A DNA stretch of 64,000 bases from Terebella lapidaria (lineage: Eukaryota; Annelida; Polychaeta; Terebellida; Terebellidae). The position numbers and the translations under genes were made by a program. How positions within the stretch are numbered: the first letter of the stretch is position 1; every line of letters starts with the position of its first letter. Shown one piece after another: positions 12,006-25,480 of this stretch. The stretch lies in NCBI GenBank assembly GCA_949152475.1, contig OX424563.1:39132120-39196119 (forward strand), in the 5' to 3' direction. Under the pieces are notes generated by a model. That model was not told the origin of the DNA. It saw nothing but the letters and a program-made list of their open reading frames with translations, and did not search any database.

Positions 12006-14816
12006 TGGACATGTGACGCTCCACCGTACGATGGACATGTGACGCTCCAATGTATGATGGACATGTGACGCTCCACCGTACGATGGACATGTGACGCTCC
12101 ACTGTATGATGGAAATGCAAAGCTCCACTGTACGATGGACATGTGACGCTCCACCGTACGATGGACATACGAGGCTCCATCGTAAGATGGACATGTGACG
12201 CTCCACCGTACGATAGACATGCGATGCTCCACCGTACGATGGACATGTGATGCTCCACTGTACAATGGACATGTGACGCTCCACCGTATGATGGACATGC
12301 AAGGCTCCACTGTACAATGGACATGTGACACTCCACCGTACGATGGACATGCGACGCTCTACCGTAGGATGGACTAGCGAAGCTCCACCGTAAGATGGAC
12401 ATGTGACGCTCCACCGTACGATGGACATCTGACGCTCCACCGTACGATGGACCTGCTATGCTCCAGCGTACGATAGACATGTGACGCTCCACCGTACGAT
12501 GGACATGCGACGCTCTACCGTAGGATGGACTAGCGAAGCTCCACCGTAAGATGGACATGTGACGCTCCACCGTACGATGGACATCTGACGCTCCACCGTA
12601 CGATGGACATGCTATGCTCCAGCGTACGATAGACATGTGACGCTCCACCGTACGATGGACATGGGACGCTCCACCGTATAATGGACATGTGACGCTCCAC
12701 CGTACGATGGACATGAGACGCTCCACCGTATATGGACATGTGACGCTCCACCGTACGATGGACATGTGACGCTCCACTGTATGATGGACATGCAAAGCTC
12801 CACTGTACGATGGACATGTGACGCTCCACCGTACGATGGACATACGAGGCTCCACCGTAAGATGGACATGTGACGCTCCACTGTACAATGGACATGTGAC
12901 GCTCCACCGTATGATGGACATGCAAGGCTCCACTGTACAATGGACATGGGACGCTCCACCGAATGATGGACATGCGAGGCTCCACCATAAGATGGACATG
13001 TGACGCTCCACAGTACGATGGACATCTGACGCTCCACCGTACGATGGACATGTGATGCTCCACTGTACGATGGACATGTGACGCTCCACCGTACGATGGA
13101 CATGGGACGCTCCAATGTACGATGGACATGCGACGCTCCACTGTACGATGGACATGCGATGCTCCACTGTACGACGGACATGTGACGCTCCACTGTATGA
13201 TGGACATGCGAGGTTCCACCGTACGATGGACATGGGATGCTCCATCGTACGATGGACATGTGACGCTCCACCGTACGATCGACATGCGATGCTCCACCGT
13301 ACGATGGACATGTGATGCTCCATCGTACGATGGACATCTGACGCTCCACCGTACGATGGACATGCTATGCTCCACCGTACGATGGACATGTGACGCTCCA
13401 CCGTACGATGGACATGGGACGCTCCACCGTACAATGGACATGTGACGCTCCATCGTACGATGGACATGTGACGCTATACTGAATGATGGACATGCGAGGC
13501 TCCACCGTAAGATGGACATGTGACGCTCCACCGTATGATGGACATGCGACGCTCAATCGTACGATGGACATGGGATGCTCCACCGTATGATGGACATGTG
13601 ACGCTCCACCGTACGATGGACATGTGACGCTCCAATGTATGATGGACATGTGACGCTCCACCGTACGATGGACATGTGACGCTCCACTGTATGATGGAAA
13701 TGCAAAGCTCCACTGTACGATGGACATGTGACGCTCCACCGTACGATGGACATACGAGGCTCCATCGTAAGATGGACATGTGACGCTCCACTGTACAATG
13801 GACATGTGACGCTCCACCGTATGATGGACATGCAAGGCTCCACTGTACAATGGACATGTGACACTCCACCGTACGATGGACATGCGACGCTCTACCGTAG
13901 GATGGACTAGCGAAGCTCCACCGTAAGATGGACATGTGACGCTCCACAGTACGATGGACATCTGACGCTCCACCGTACGATGGACATGCTATGCTCCAGC
14001 GTACGATAGACATGTGACGCTCCACCGTACGATGGACATGGGACGCTCCACCGTATAATGGACATGTGACGCTCCACCGTACGATGGACATGAGACGCTC
14101 CACCGTATATGGACATGTGACGCTCCACCGTACGATGGACATGTGACGCTCCACTGTATGATGGACATGCAAAGCTCCACTGTACGATGGACATGTGACG
14201 CTCCACCGTACGATGGACATACGAGGCTCCACCGTAAGATGGACATGTGACGCTCCACCGTACGATAGACATGCGATGCTCCACCGTACGATGGACATGT
14301 GATGCTCCACTGTACAATGGACATGTGACGCTCCACCGTATGATGGACATGCAAGGCTCCACTGTACAATGGACATGTGACACTCCACCGTACGATGGAC
14401 ATGCGACGCTCTACCGTAGGATGGACTAGCGAAGCTCCACCGTAAGATGGACATGTGACGCTCCACCGTACGATGGACATCTGACGCTCCACCGTACGAT
14501 GGACCTGCTATGCTCCAGCGTACGATAGACATGTGACGCTCCACCGTACGATGGACATGCGACGCTCTACCGTAGGATGGACTAGCGAAGCTCCACCGTA
14601 AGATGGACATGTGACGCTCCACCGTACGATGGACATCTGACGCTCCACCGTACGATGGACATGCTATGCTCCAGCGTACGATAGACATGTGACGCTCCAC
14701 CGTACGATGGACATGGGACGCTCCACCGTATAATGGACATGTGACGCTCCACCGTACGATGGACATGAGACGCTCCACCGTATATGGACATGTGACGCTC
14801 CACCGTACGATGGACA
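12006..14816 (+). repeat. 2.8-kb copy of 2,940-5,750
   Basis: The variant order matches the segment 9,066 bp upstream from about 12,006 to 14,816. That offset is 349 monomers less eight short ones, and six GTATATGG plus two CACTCCCTG monomers lie between the two copies. At both ends the match stops within a monomer and the array stays in register, as expected for exchange between misaligned repeats. Confidence 0.8.
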
Positions 14817-16551
14817 TGTGACGCTCCACTGTATGATGGACATGCAAAGCTCCACTGTACGATGGACATGTGACGCTCCACCGTACGATGGACATACGAG
14901 GCTCCACCGTAAGATGGACATGTGACGCTCCACTGTACAATGGACATGTGACGCTCCACCGTATGATGGACATGCAAGGCTCCACTGTACAATGAACATG
15001 GGACGCTCCACCGAATGATGGACATGCGAGGCTCCACCATAAGATGGACATGTGACGCTCCACCGTACGATGGACATGCGACGCTCCACCGTACGATGGA
15101 CATGTGACGCTCCACCGAAGGATGGACATGTGATGCTCCACCGAAGGATGGACATGCGAGGCTCCACTGTAAGATGGACATGTTATGCTCCACCGTACGA
15201 TGGACATGCGACGCTCCATCGTACGATGGACATGGGATGCTCCACCGTATGATGGACATGTGACACTCCACTGTACGATGGATATGCGATGCTCCACCGT
15301 ACGATGGACATGTGATGTTCCACCGTACGATGGACATCTGACGCTCCACCGTAGGATGGACATGTGACGCTCCACCGTACGATGGACATGTGATGCTCCA
15401 CCGTACGATGGACATGGGATGCTCCATCGTACGATGGACATGTGATGCTCCACCATACGATGGACATGCTATGCTCTACCATACGATGGACATGTGACGC
15501 TCCACCGTACGATGGACATGAGACGCTCCACCGTACGATCGACATGCGATGTTTCACAGTACGATTGACATGTGATGCTCCACTGTACGATGGACATCTA
15601 ACGCTCCACCATACGATGGACATGAGATGCTCCACCGCACGATGGACATGTGACGCTCCACCGAATGATGGACATGCGAGGTTCCACCGTAAGATGGACA
15701 TGTGACGCTCCACCGTACGATAGACATGCGAGGCTCCACCGTACGATGGACATGTGACGCTCCACTGTACAATGGACATGTGACGCTCCACCGTATGATG
15801 GACATGCAAGGCTCCACTGTACAATGGACATGTGACACTCCACCGTACGATGGACATGCGACGCTCTACCGTAGGATGGACTAGCGAAGCTCCACCGTAC
15901 GATGGACATGTGACGCTCCACTGTACAATGGACATGTGACGCTCCACCGTATGATGGACATGCAAGGCTCCACTGTACAATGGACATGTGACACTCCACC
16001 GTACGATGGACATGCGACGCTCTACCGTAGGATGGACTAGCGAAGCTCCACCGTAAGATGGACATCTGACGCTCCACCGTACGATGGACATGTGATGCTC
16101 CACTGTACGATGGACATGTGACGCTCCACCGTACGATGGACATGGGACGCTCCAATGTACGATGGACATGCGACGCTCCACTGTACGATGGACATGCGAT
16201 GCTCCACTGTACGACGGACATGTGACGCTCCACCTTACGATGGACATCTGACGCTCCACTGTACGATCGGCATGTGATGCTCCACTGTACAATGCACATG
16301 TGACGCTCCACCGTATGATGGACATGCAAGGCTCCACTGTACAATGGACATGTGACACTCCACCGTACGATGGACATGCGACGCTCTACCGTAGGATGGA
16401 CTAGCGAAGCTCCACCGTAAGATGGACATGTGACGCTCCACAGTACGATGGACATCTGACGCTCCACCGTACGATGGACATGTGATGCTCCACTGTACGA
16501 TGGACATGTGACGCTCCACCGTACGATGGACATGGGACGCTCCAATGTACG
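13122..16551 (+). repeat. 3.4-kb higher-order unit, copy 1 of 3
   Basis: Three successive segments share variant order; I phase them on the run that starts GACATGCGACGCTCC at about 13,122, 16,552 and 20,216. The spacing from copy 1 to copy 2 is 3,430 bp at both ends of the copy and dips to 3,378-3,404 bp in the middle; all steps are multiples of 26. This copy is also the closest match I found to 53.4-56.7 kb. Confidence 0.75.
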
Positions 16552-19500
16552 ATGGACATGCGACGCTCCACTGTACGATGGACATGCGATGCTCCACTGT
16601 ACGACGGACATGTGACGCTCCACTGTATGATGGACATGCAAGGTTCCACCGTACGATGGACATGGGATGCTCCATCGTACGATGGACATGTGACGCTCCA
16701 CCGTACGATCGACATGCGATGCTCCACCGTACGATGGACATGTGATGCTCCATCGTACGATGGACATCTGACGCTCCACCGTACGATGGACATGCTATGC
16801 TCCACCGTACGATGGACATGTGACGCTCCACCGTACGATGGACATGGGACGCTCCACCGTACAATGGACATGTGACGCTCCATCGTACGATGGACATGTG
16901 ACGCTATACTGAATGATGGACATGCGAGGCTCCACCGTAAGATGGACATGTGACGCTCCACCGTATGATGGACATGCGACGCTCAATCGTACGATGGACA
17001 TGGGATGCTCCACCGTATGATGGACATGTGACGCTCCACCGTACGATGGACATGTGACGCTCCAATGTATGATGGACATGTGACGCTCCACCGTACGATG
17101 GACATGTGACGCTCCACTGTATGATGGAAATGCAAAGCTCCACTGTACGATGGACATGTGACGCTCCACCGTACGATGGACATACGAGGCTCCATCGTAA
17201 GATGGACATGTGACGCTCCACTGTACAATGGACATGTGACGCTCCACCGTATGATGGACATGCAAGGCTCCACTGTACAATGGACATGTGACACTCCACC
17301 GTACGATGGACATGCGACGCTCTACCGTAGGATGGACTAGCGAAGCTCCACCGTAAGATGGACATGTGACGCTCCACAGTACAATGGACATCTGACGCTC
17401 CACCGTACGATGGACATGCTATTCTCCAGCGTACGATAGACATGTGACACTCCACCGTACGATGGACATGGGACGCTCCACCGTATAATGGACATGTGAC
17501 GCTCCACCGTACGATGGACATGAGACGCTCCACCGTATATGGACATGTGACGCTCCACCGTACGATGGACATGTGACGCTCCACTGTATGATGGACATGC
17601 AAAGCTCCACTGTACGATGGACATGTGACGCTCCACCGTACGATGGACATACGAGGCTCCAGCGTAAGATGGACATGTGACGCTCCACCGTACGATAGAC
17701 ATGCGATGCTCCACCGTACGATGGACATGTGATGCTCCACTGTACAATGGACATGTGACGCTCCACCGTATGATGGACATGCAAGGCTCCACTGTACAAT
17801 GGACATGTGACACTCCACCGTACGATGGACATGCGACGCTCTACCGTAGGATGGACTAGCGAAGCTCCACCGTAAGATGGACATGTGACGCTCCACCGTA
17901 CGATGGACATCTGACGCTCCACCGTACGATGGACCTGCTATGCTCCAGCGTACGATAGACATGTGACGCTCCACCGTACGATGGACATGCGACGCTCTAC
18001 CGTAGGATGGACTAGCGAAGCTCCACCGTAAGATGGACATGTGACGCTCCACCGTACGATGGACATCTGACGCTCCACCGTACGATGGACATGCTATGCT
18101 CCAGCGTACGATAGACATGTGACGCTCCACCGTACGATGGACATGGGACGCTCCACCGTATAATGGACATGTGACGCTCCACCGTACGATGGACATGAGA
18201 TGCTCCACCGTATATGGACATGTGACGCTCCACCGTACGATGGACATGTGACGCTCCACTGTATGATGGACATGCAAAGCTCCACTGTACGATGGACATG
18301 TGACGCTCCACCGTACGATGGACATACGAGGCTCCACCGTAAGATGGACATGTGACGCTCCACTGTACAATGGACATGTGACGCTCCACCGTATGATGGA
18401 CATGCAAGGCTCCACTGTACAATGGACATGTGACGCTCCACCGTACGATGGACATGCGACGCTCCACCATACGATGGACATGTGACGCTCCACCGAAGGA
18501 TGGACATGTGATGCTCCACCGAAGAATGGACATGCGAGGCTCCACTGTAAGATGGACATGTTATGCTCCACCGTACGATGGACATGCGACGCTCCATCGT
18601 ACGATGGACATGGGATGCTCCACCGTATGATGGACATGTGACACTCCACTGTACGATGGATATGCGATGCTCCACCGTACGATGGACATGTGATGTTCCA
18701 CCGTACGATGGACATCTGACGCTCCACCGTAGGATGGACATGTGACGCTCCACCGTACGATGGACATGTGATGCTCCACCGTACGATGGACATGTGATGC
18801 TCCACCGTACGATGGACATGGGATGCTCCATCGTACGATGGACATGTGATGCTCCACCATACGATGGACATGCTATGCTCTACCATACGATGGACATGTG
18901 ACGCTCCACCGTACGATGGACATGAGACGCTCCACCGTACGATCGACATGCGATGTTTCACAGTACGATTGACATGTGATGCTCCACTGTACGATGGACA
19001 TCTAACGCTCCACCATACGATGGACATGAGATGCTCCACCGTACGATGGACATGTGACGCTCCACCGAATGATGGACATGCGAGGTTCCACCGTAAGATG
19101 GACATGTGACGCTCCACCGTACGATAGACATGAGAGGCTCCACCGTACGATGGACATGTGACGCTCCACTGTACAATGGACATGTGACGCTCCACCGTAT
19201 GATGGACATGCAAGGCTCCACTGTACAATGGACATGTGACACTCCACCGTACGATGGACATGCGACGCTCTACCGTAGGATGGACTAGCGAAGCTCCACC
19301 GTACGATGGACATGTGACGCTCCACTGTACAATGGACATGTGACGCTCCACCGTATGATGGACATGCAAGGCTCCACTGTACAATGGACATGTGACACTC
19401 CACCGTACGATGGACATGCGACGCTCTACCGTAGGATGGACTAGCGAAGCTCCACCGTAAGATGGACATCTGACGCTCCACCGTACGATGGACATGTGAT

Positions 19501-20215
19501 GCTCCACTGTACGATGGACATGCGACGCTCTACCGTAGGATGGACTAGCGAAGCTCCACCGTACGATGGACATGTGACGCTCCACTGTACAATGGACATG
19601 TGACGCTCCACCGTATGATGGACATGCAAGGCTCCACTGTACAATGGACATGTGACACTCCACCGTACGATGGACATGCGACGCTCTACCGTAGGATGGA
19701 CTAGCGAAGCTCCACCGTAAGATGGACATCTGACGCTCCACCGTACGATGGACATGTGATGCTCCACTGTACGATGGACATGTGACGCTCCACCGTACGA
19801 TGGACATGGGACGCTCCAATGTACGATGGACATGCGACGCTCCACTGTACGATGGACATGCGATGCTCCACTGTACGACGGACATGTGACGCTCCACCTT
19901 ACGATGGACATCTGACGCTCCACTGTACGATCGGCATGTGATGCTCCACTGTACAATGCACATGTGACGCTCCACCGTATGATGGACATGCAAGGCTCCA
20001 CTGTACAATGGACATGTGATACTCCACCGTACGATGGACATGCGACGCTCTACCTTAGGATGGACTAGCGAAGCTCCACCGTAAGATGGACATGTGACGC
20101 TCCACAGTACGATGGACATCTGACGCTCCACCGTACGATGGACATGTGATGCTCCACTGTACGATGGACATGTGACGCTCCACCGTACGATGGACATGGG
20201 ACGCTCCAATGTACG
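16552..20215 (+). repeat. 3.66-kb higher-order unit, copy 2 of 3
   Basis: Same order as the unit starting at 13,122. It is longer by about ten monomers because six-monomer and four-monomer runs around the TCTACCGTAGG variant are repeated at 19,270-19,700 (occurrences near 19,270, 19,426, 19,530 and 19,686). The longest stop-free minus-strand frame in the window (16,904-20,443) falls here. It only reflects the open repeat and is not a gene. Confidence 0.75.
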
Positions 20216-21559
20216 ATGGACATGCGACGCTCCACTGTACGATGGACATGCGATGCTCCACTGTACGACGGACATGTGACGCTCCACTGTATGATGGACA
20301 TGCAAGGTTCCACCGTACGATGGACATGGGATGCTCCATCGTACGATGGACATGTGACGCTCCACCGTACGATCGACATGCGATGCTCCACCGTACGATG
20401 GACATGTGATGCTCCATCGTACGATGGACATCTGACGCTCCACCGTACGATGGACATGCTATGCTCCACCGTACGATGGACATGTGACGCTCCACCGTAC
20501 GATGGACATGGGACGCTCCACCGTACAATGGACATGTGACGCTCCATCGTACGATGGACATGTGACGCTATACTGAATGATGGACATGCGAGGCTCCACC
20601 GTAAGATGGACATGTGACGCTCCACCGTATGATGGACATGCGACGCTCAATCGTACGATGGACATGGGATGCTCCACCGTATGATGGACATGTGACGCTC
20701 CACCGTACGATGGACATGTGACGCTCCAATGTATGATGGACATGTGACGCTCCACCGTACGATGGACATGTGACGCTCCACTGTATGATGGAAATGCAAA
20801 GCTCCACTGTACGATGGACATGTGACGCTCCACCGTACGATGGACATACGAGGCTCCATCGTAAGATGGACATGTGACGCTCCACTGTACAATGGACATG
20901 TGACGCTCCACCGTATGATGGACATGCAAGGCTCCACTGTACAATGGACATGTGACACTCCACCGTACGATGGACATGCGACGCTCTACCGTAGGATGGA
21001 CTAGCGAAGCTCCACCGTAAGATGGACATGTGACGCTCCACAGTACGATGGACATCTGACGCTCCACCGTACGATGGACATGCTATTCTCCAGCGTACGA
21101 TAGACATGTGACACTCCACCGTACGATGGACATGGGACGCTCCACCGTATAATGGACATGTGACGCTCCACCGTACGATGGACATGAGACGCTCCACCGT
21201 ATATGGACATGTGACGCTCCACCGTACGATGGACATGTGACGCTCCACTGTATGATGGACATGCAAAGCTCCACTGTACGATGGACATGTGACGCTCCAC
21301 CGTACGATGGACATACGAGGCTCCACCGTAAGATGGACATGTGACGCTCCACCGTACGATAGACATGCGATGCTCCACCGTACGATGGACATGTGATGCT
21401 CCACTGTACAATGGACATGTGACGCTCCACCGTATGATGGACATGCAAGGCTCCACTGTACAATGGACATGTGACACTCCACCGTACGATGGACATGCGA
21501 CGCTCTACCGTAGGATGGACTAGCGAAGCTCCACCGTAAGATGGACATGTGACGCTCCA
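20216..21559 (+). repeat. Partial third copy of the 3.4-3.7-kb unit
   Basis: Matches 16,552-17,895 at an offset of 3,664 bp, then diverges near 21,559. To its right, at 21.8-22.2 kb, two-monomer runs with ATGGAAATGCAAAG recur at about 21,907, 21,959 and 22,063. These are small local amplifications before the next block begins. Confidence 0.7.
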
Positions 21560-22199
21560 CAGTACGATGGACATCTGACGCTCCACCGTACGATGGACAT
21601 GTGATGCTCCACTGTACGATGGACATGTGACGCTCCACTGTACGACGGACATGTGACGCTCCACTGTAGGATGGACATGCGAGGTTCCACCGTACGATGG
21701 ACATGGGATGCTCCATCGTACGATGGACATGTGACGCTCCACCGTACGATGGACATGTGACGCTATACTGAATGATGGACATGCGAGGCTCCACCGTAAG
21801 ATGGACATGTGACGCTCCACCGTACGATGGACATGTGACGCTCCACTGTATGATGGACATGTGACGCTCCACCGTACGATGGACATGTGACGCTCCACTG
21901 TATGATGGAAATGCAAAGCTCCACTGTACGATGGACATGTGACGCTCCACTGTATGATGGAAATGCAAAGCTCCACTGTACGATGGACATGTGATGCTCC
22001 ACCGTACGATGGACATGTGACGCTCCACTGTACGATGGACATGTGACGCTCCACTGTATGATGGAAATGCAAAGCTCCACTGTACGATGGACATGTGACG
22101 CTCCACCGTACGATGGACATGTGACGCTCCACTGTATGATGGACATGCAAAGCTCCACTGTACGATGGACATGTGACGCTCCACCGTACGATGGACATA

Positions 22200-25100
22200 C
22201 GAGGCTCCATTGTAAGATGGACATGTGACACTCCCTGTACGATGGACATGCGACGCTCCACTGTACGATGGACATGTTACGCTCCACCGTACGATGGACA
22301 TGCGACGCTCCATCGTACGATGGACATGGGATGCTCCACCGTATGATGGACATGTGACACTCCGCTGTACGATGGACATGCGACGCTCCACTGTACGATG
22401 GACATGTTACGCTCCACCGTACGATGGACATGCGACGCTCCATCGTACGATGGACATGGGATGCTCCACCGTATGATGGACATGTGACACTCCACTGTAC
22501 GATGGATATGCGATGCTCCACCGTACGATGGACATGTGATGTTCCACCGTACGATGGACATCTGACGCTCCACCGTAGGATGGACATGTGACGCTCCACC
22601 GTACGATGGACATGTGATGCTCCACCGTACGATGGACATGGGATGCTCCATCGTACGATGGACAGGTGATGCTCCACCATACGATGGACATGCTATGCTC
22701 CACCGTACGATGGACATTTGACGCTCCACCGTACGATGGACATGAGACGCTCCACCGTACGATCGACATGCGATGCTTCACAGTACGATTGACATGTGAT
22801 GCTCCACTGTACGATGGACATCTAACGCTCCACCATACGATGGACATGAGATGCTCCACCGTACGATGGACATGTGACGCTCCACCGAATGATGGACATG
22901 CGAGGTTCCACCGTAAGATGGACATGTGACGCTCCATCGTACGATAGACATGCGATGCTCCACCGTACGATGGACATGTGATGCTCCACTGTACAATGGA
23001 CATGTGACGCTCCACCGTATGATGGACATGCAAGGCTCCACTGTACCATGGACATGTGACACTCCACCGTACGATGGACATGCGACGCTCTACCGTAGGA
23101 TGGACTAGCGAAGCTCCACCGTAAGATGGACATGTGACGCTCCACCGTACGATGGACATCTGACGCTCCACCGTACGATGGACATGCTATGCTCCAGCGT
23201 ACGATAGACATGTGACGCTCCACCGTACGATGGACATGGGACGCTACACCATATAATGGACATGTGACGCTCCACCGTACGATGGACATGAGACGCTCCA
23301 CCGTATATGGACATGTGACGCTCCACCGTACGATGGACATGTGACGCTCCACTGTATGATGGACATGCAAAGCTCCACTGCACGATGGACATGTGACGCT
23401 CCACCGTACGATGGACATACGAGGCTCCACCGTAAGATGGACATGTGACGCTCCACTGTACAATGGACATGTGACGCTCCACCGTATGATGGACATGCAA
23501 GGCTCCACTGTACAATGGACATGGGACGCTCCACCGAATGATGGACATGCGAGGCTCCACCATAAGATGGACATGTGACGCTCCACCGTACGATGGACAT
23601 GCGACGCTCCACCGTACGATGGACATGTGACGCTCCACCGAAGGATGGACATGTGATGCTCCACCGAAGGATGGACATGCGAGGCTCCACTGTAAGATGG
23701 ACATGTTATGCTCCACCGTACGATGGACATGCGACGCTCCATCGTACGATGGACATGGGATGCTCCACCGTATGATGGACATGTGACACTCCACTGTATG
23801 ATGGATATGCGATGCTCCACTGTACGATGGACATGTGATGTTCCACCGTACGATGGACATCTGACGCTCCACCGTAGGATGGACATGTGACGCTCCACCG
23901 TACGATGGACATGTGATGCTCCACCGTACGATGGACATGGGATGCTCCATCGTACGATGGACATGTGATGCTCCACCATACGATGGACATGCTATGCTCT
24001 ACCATACGATGGACATGTGACGCTCCACCATACGATGGACATGAGACGCTCCACCGTACGATCGACATGCGATGTTTCACAGTACGATTGACATGTGATG
24101 CTCCACTGTACGATGGACATCTAACGCTCCACCATACGATGGACATGAGATGCTCCACCGTACGATGGACATGTGACGCTCCACCGAATGATGGACATGC
24201 GAGGTTCCACCGTAAGATGGACATGTGACGCTCCACCGTACGATAGACATGCGATGCTCCACCGTACGATGGACATGTGACGCTCCACTGTACAATGGAC
24301 ATGTGACGCTCCACCGTATGATGGACATGCAAGGCTCCACTGTACAATGGACATGTGACACTCCACCGTACGATGGACATGCGACGCTCTACCGTAGGAT
24401 GGACTAGCGAAGCTCCACCGTACGATGGACATGTGACGCTCCACTGTACAATGGACATGTGACGCTCCACCGTATGATGGACATGCAAGGCTCCACTGTA
24501 CAATGGACATGTGACACTCCACCGTACGATGGACATGCGACGCTCTACCGTAGGATGGACTAGCGAAGCTCCACCGTAAGATGGACATCTGACGCTCCAC
24601 CGTACGATGGACATGTGATGCTCCACTGTACGATGGACATGTGACGCTCCACCGTACGATGGACATGGGACGCTCCAATGTACGATGGACATGCGACGCT
24701 CCACTGTACGATGGACATGCGATGCTCCACTGTACGACGGACATGTGACGCTCCACCTTACGATGGACATCTGACGCTCCACTGTACGATCGGCATGTGA
24801 TGCTCCACTGTACAATGCACATGTGACGCTCCACCGTATGATGGACATGCAAGGCTCCACTGTACAATGGACATGTGACACTCCACCGTACGATGGACAT
24901 GCGACGCTCTACCGTAGGATGGACTAGCGAAGCTCCACCGTAAGATGGACATGTGACGCTCCACAGTACGATGGACATCTGACGCTCCACCGTACGATGG
25001 ACATGTGATGCTCCACTGTACGATGGACATGTGACGCTCCACCGTACGATGGACATGGGACGCTCCAATGTACGATGGACATGCGACGCTCCACTGTACG

Positions 25101-25480
25101 ATGGACATGCGATGCTCCACTGTACGACGGACATGTGACGCTCCACTGTATGATGGACATGCGAGGTTCCACCGTACGATGGACATGGGATGCTCCATCG
25201 TACGATGGACATGTGACGCTCCACCGTACGATCGACATGCGATGCTCCACCGTACGATGGACATGTGATGCTCCATCGTACGATGGACATCTGACGCTCC
25301 ACCGTACGATGGACATGCTATGCTCCACCGTACGATGGACATGTGACGCTCCACCGTACGATGGACATGGGACGCTCCACCGTACAATGGACATGTGACG
25401 CTCCATCGTACGATGGACATGTGACGCTATACTGAATGATGGACATGCGAGGCTCCACCGTAAGATGGACATGTGACGCT
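22200..25480 (+). repeat. Block related to 8.45-11.95 kb
   Basis: This is the second occurrence of the block seen at 8.45-11.95 kb, with one CACTCCCTG short monomer (at about 22,233) and a single 337-bp unit. Its part from about 22,490 to 23,730 also matches 62,490-63,730, and its part from about 23,105 to 25,480 matches 59.1-61.5 kb. It therefore sits at the centre of a family of four related segments. Confidence 0.75.

Noticed and set aside
16904-20443. Long minus-strand open frame of 1,179 codons, and dozens of shorter ones on both strands, as protein genes
   Set aside because: The consensus lacks stops on the minus strand in all frames, so long frames are expected. The frames overlap one another in several registers, begin at any ATG in the repeat and encode only the satellite; there is no non-repeat sequence, domain or start context.
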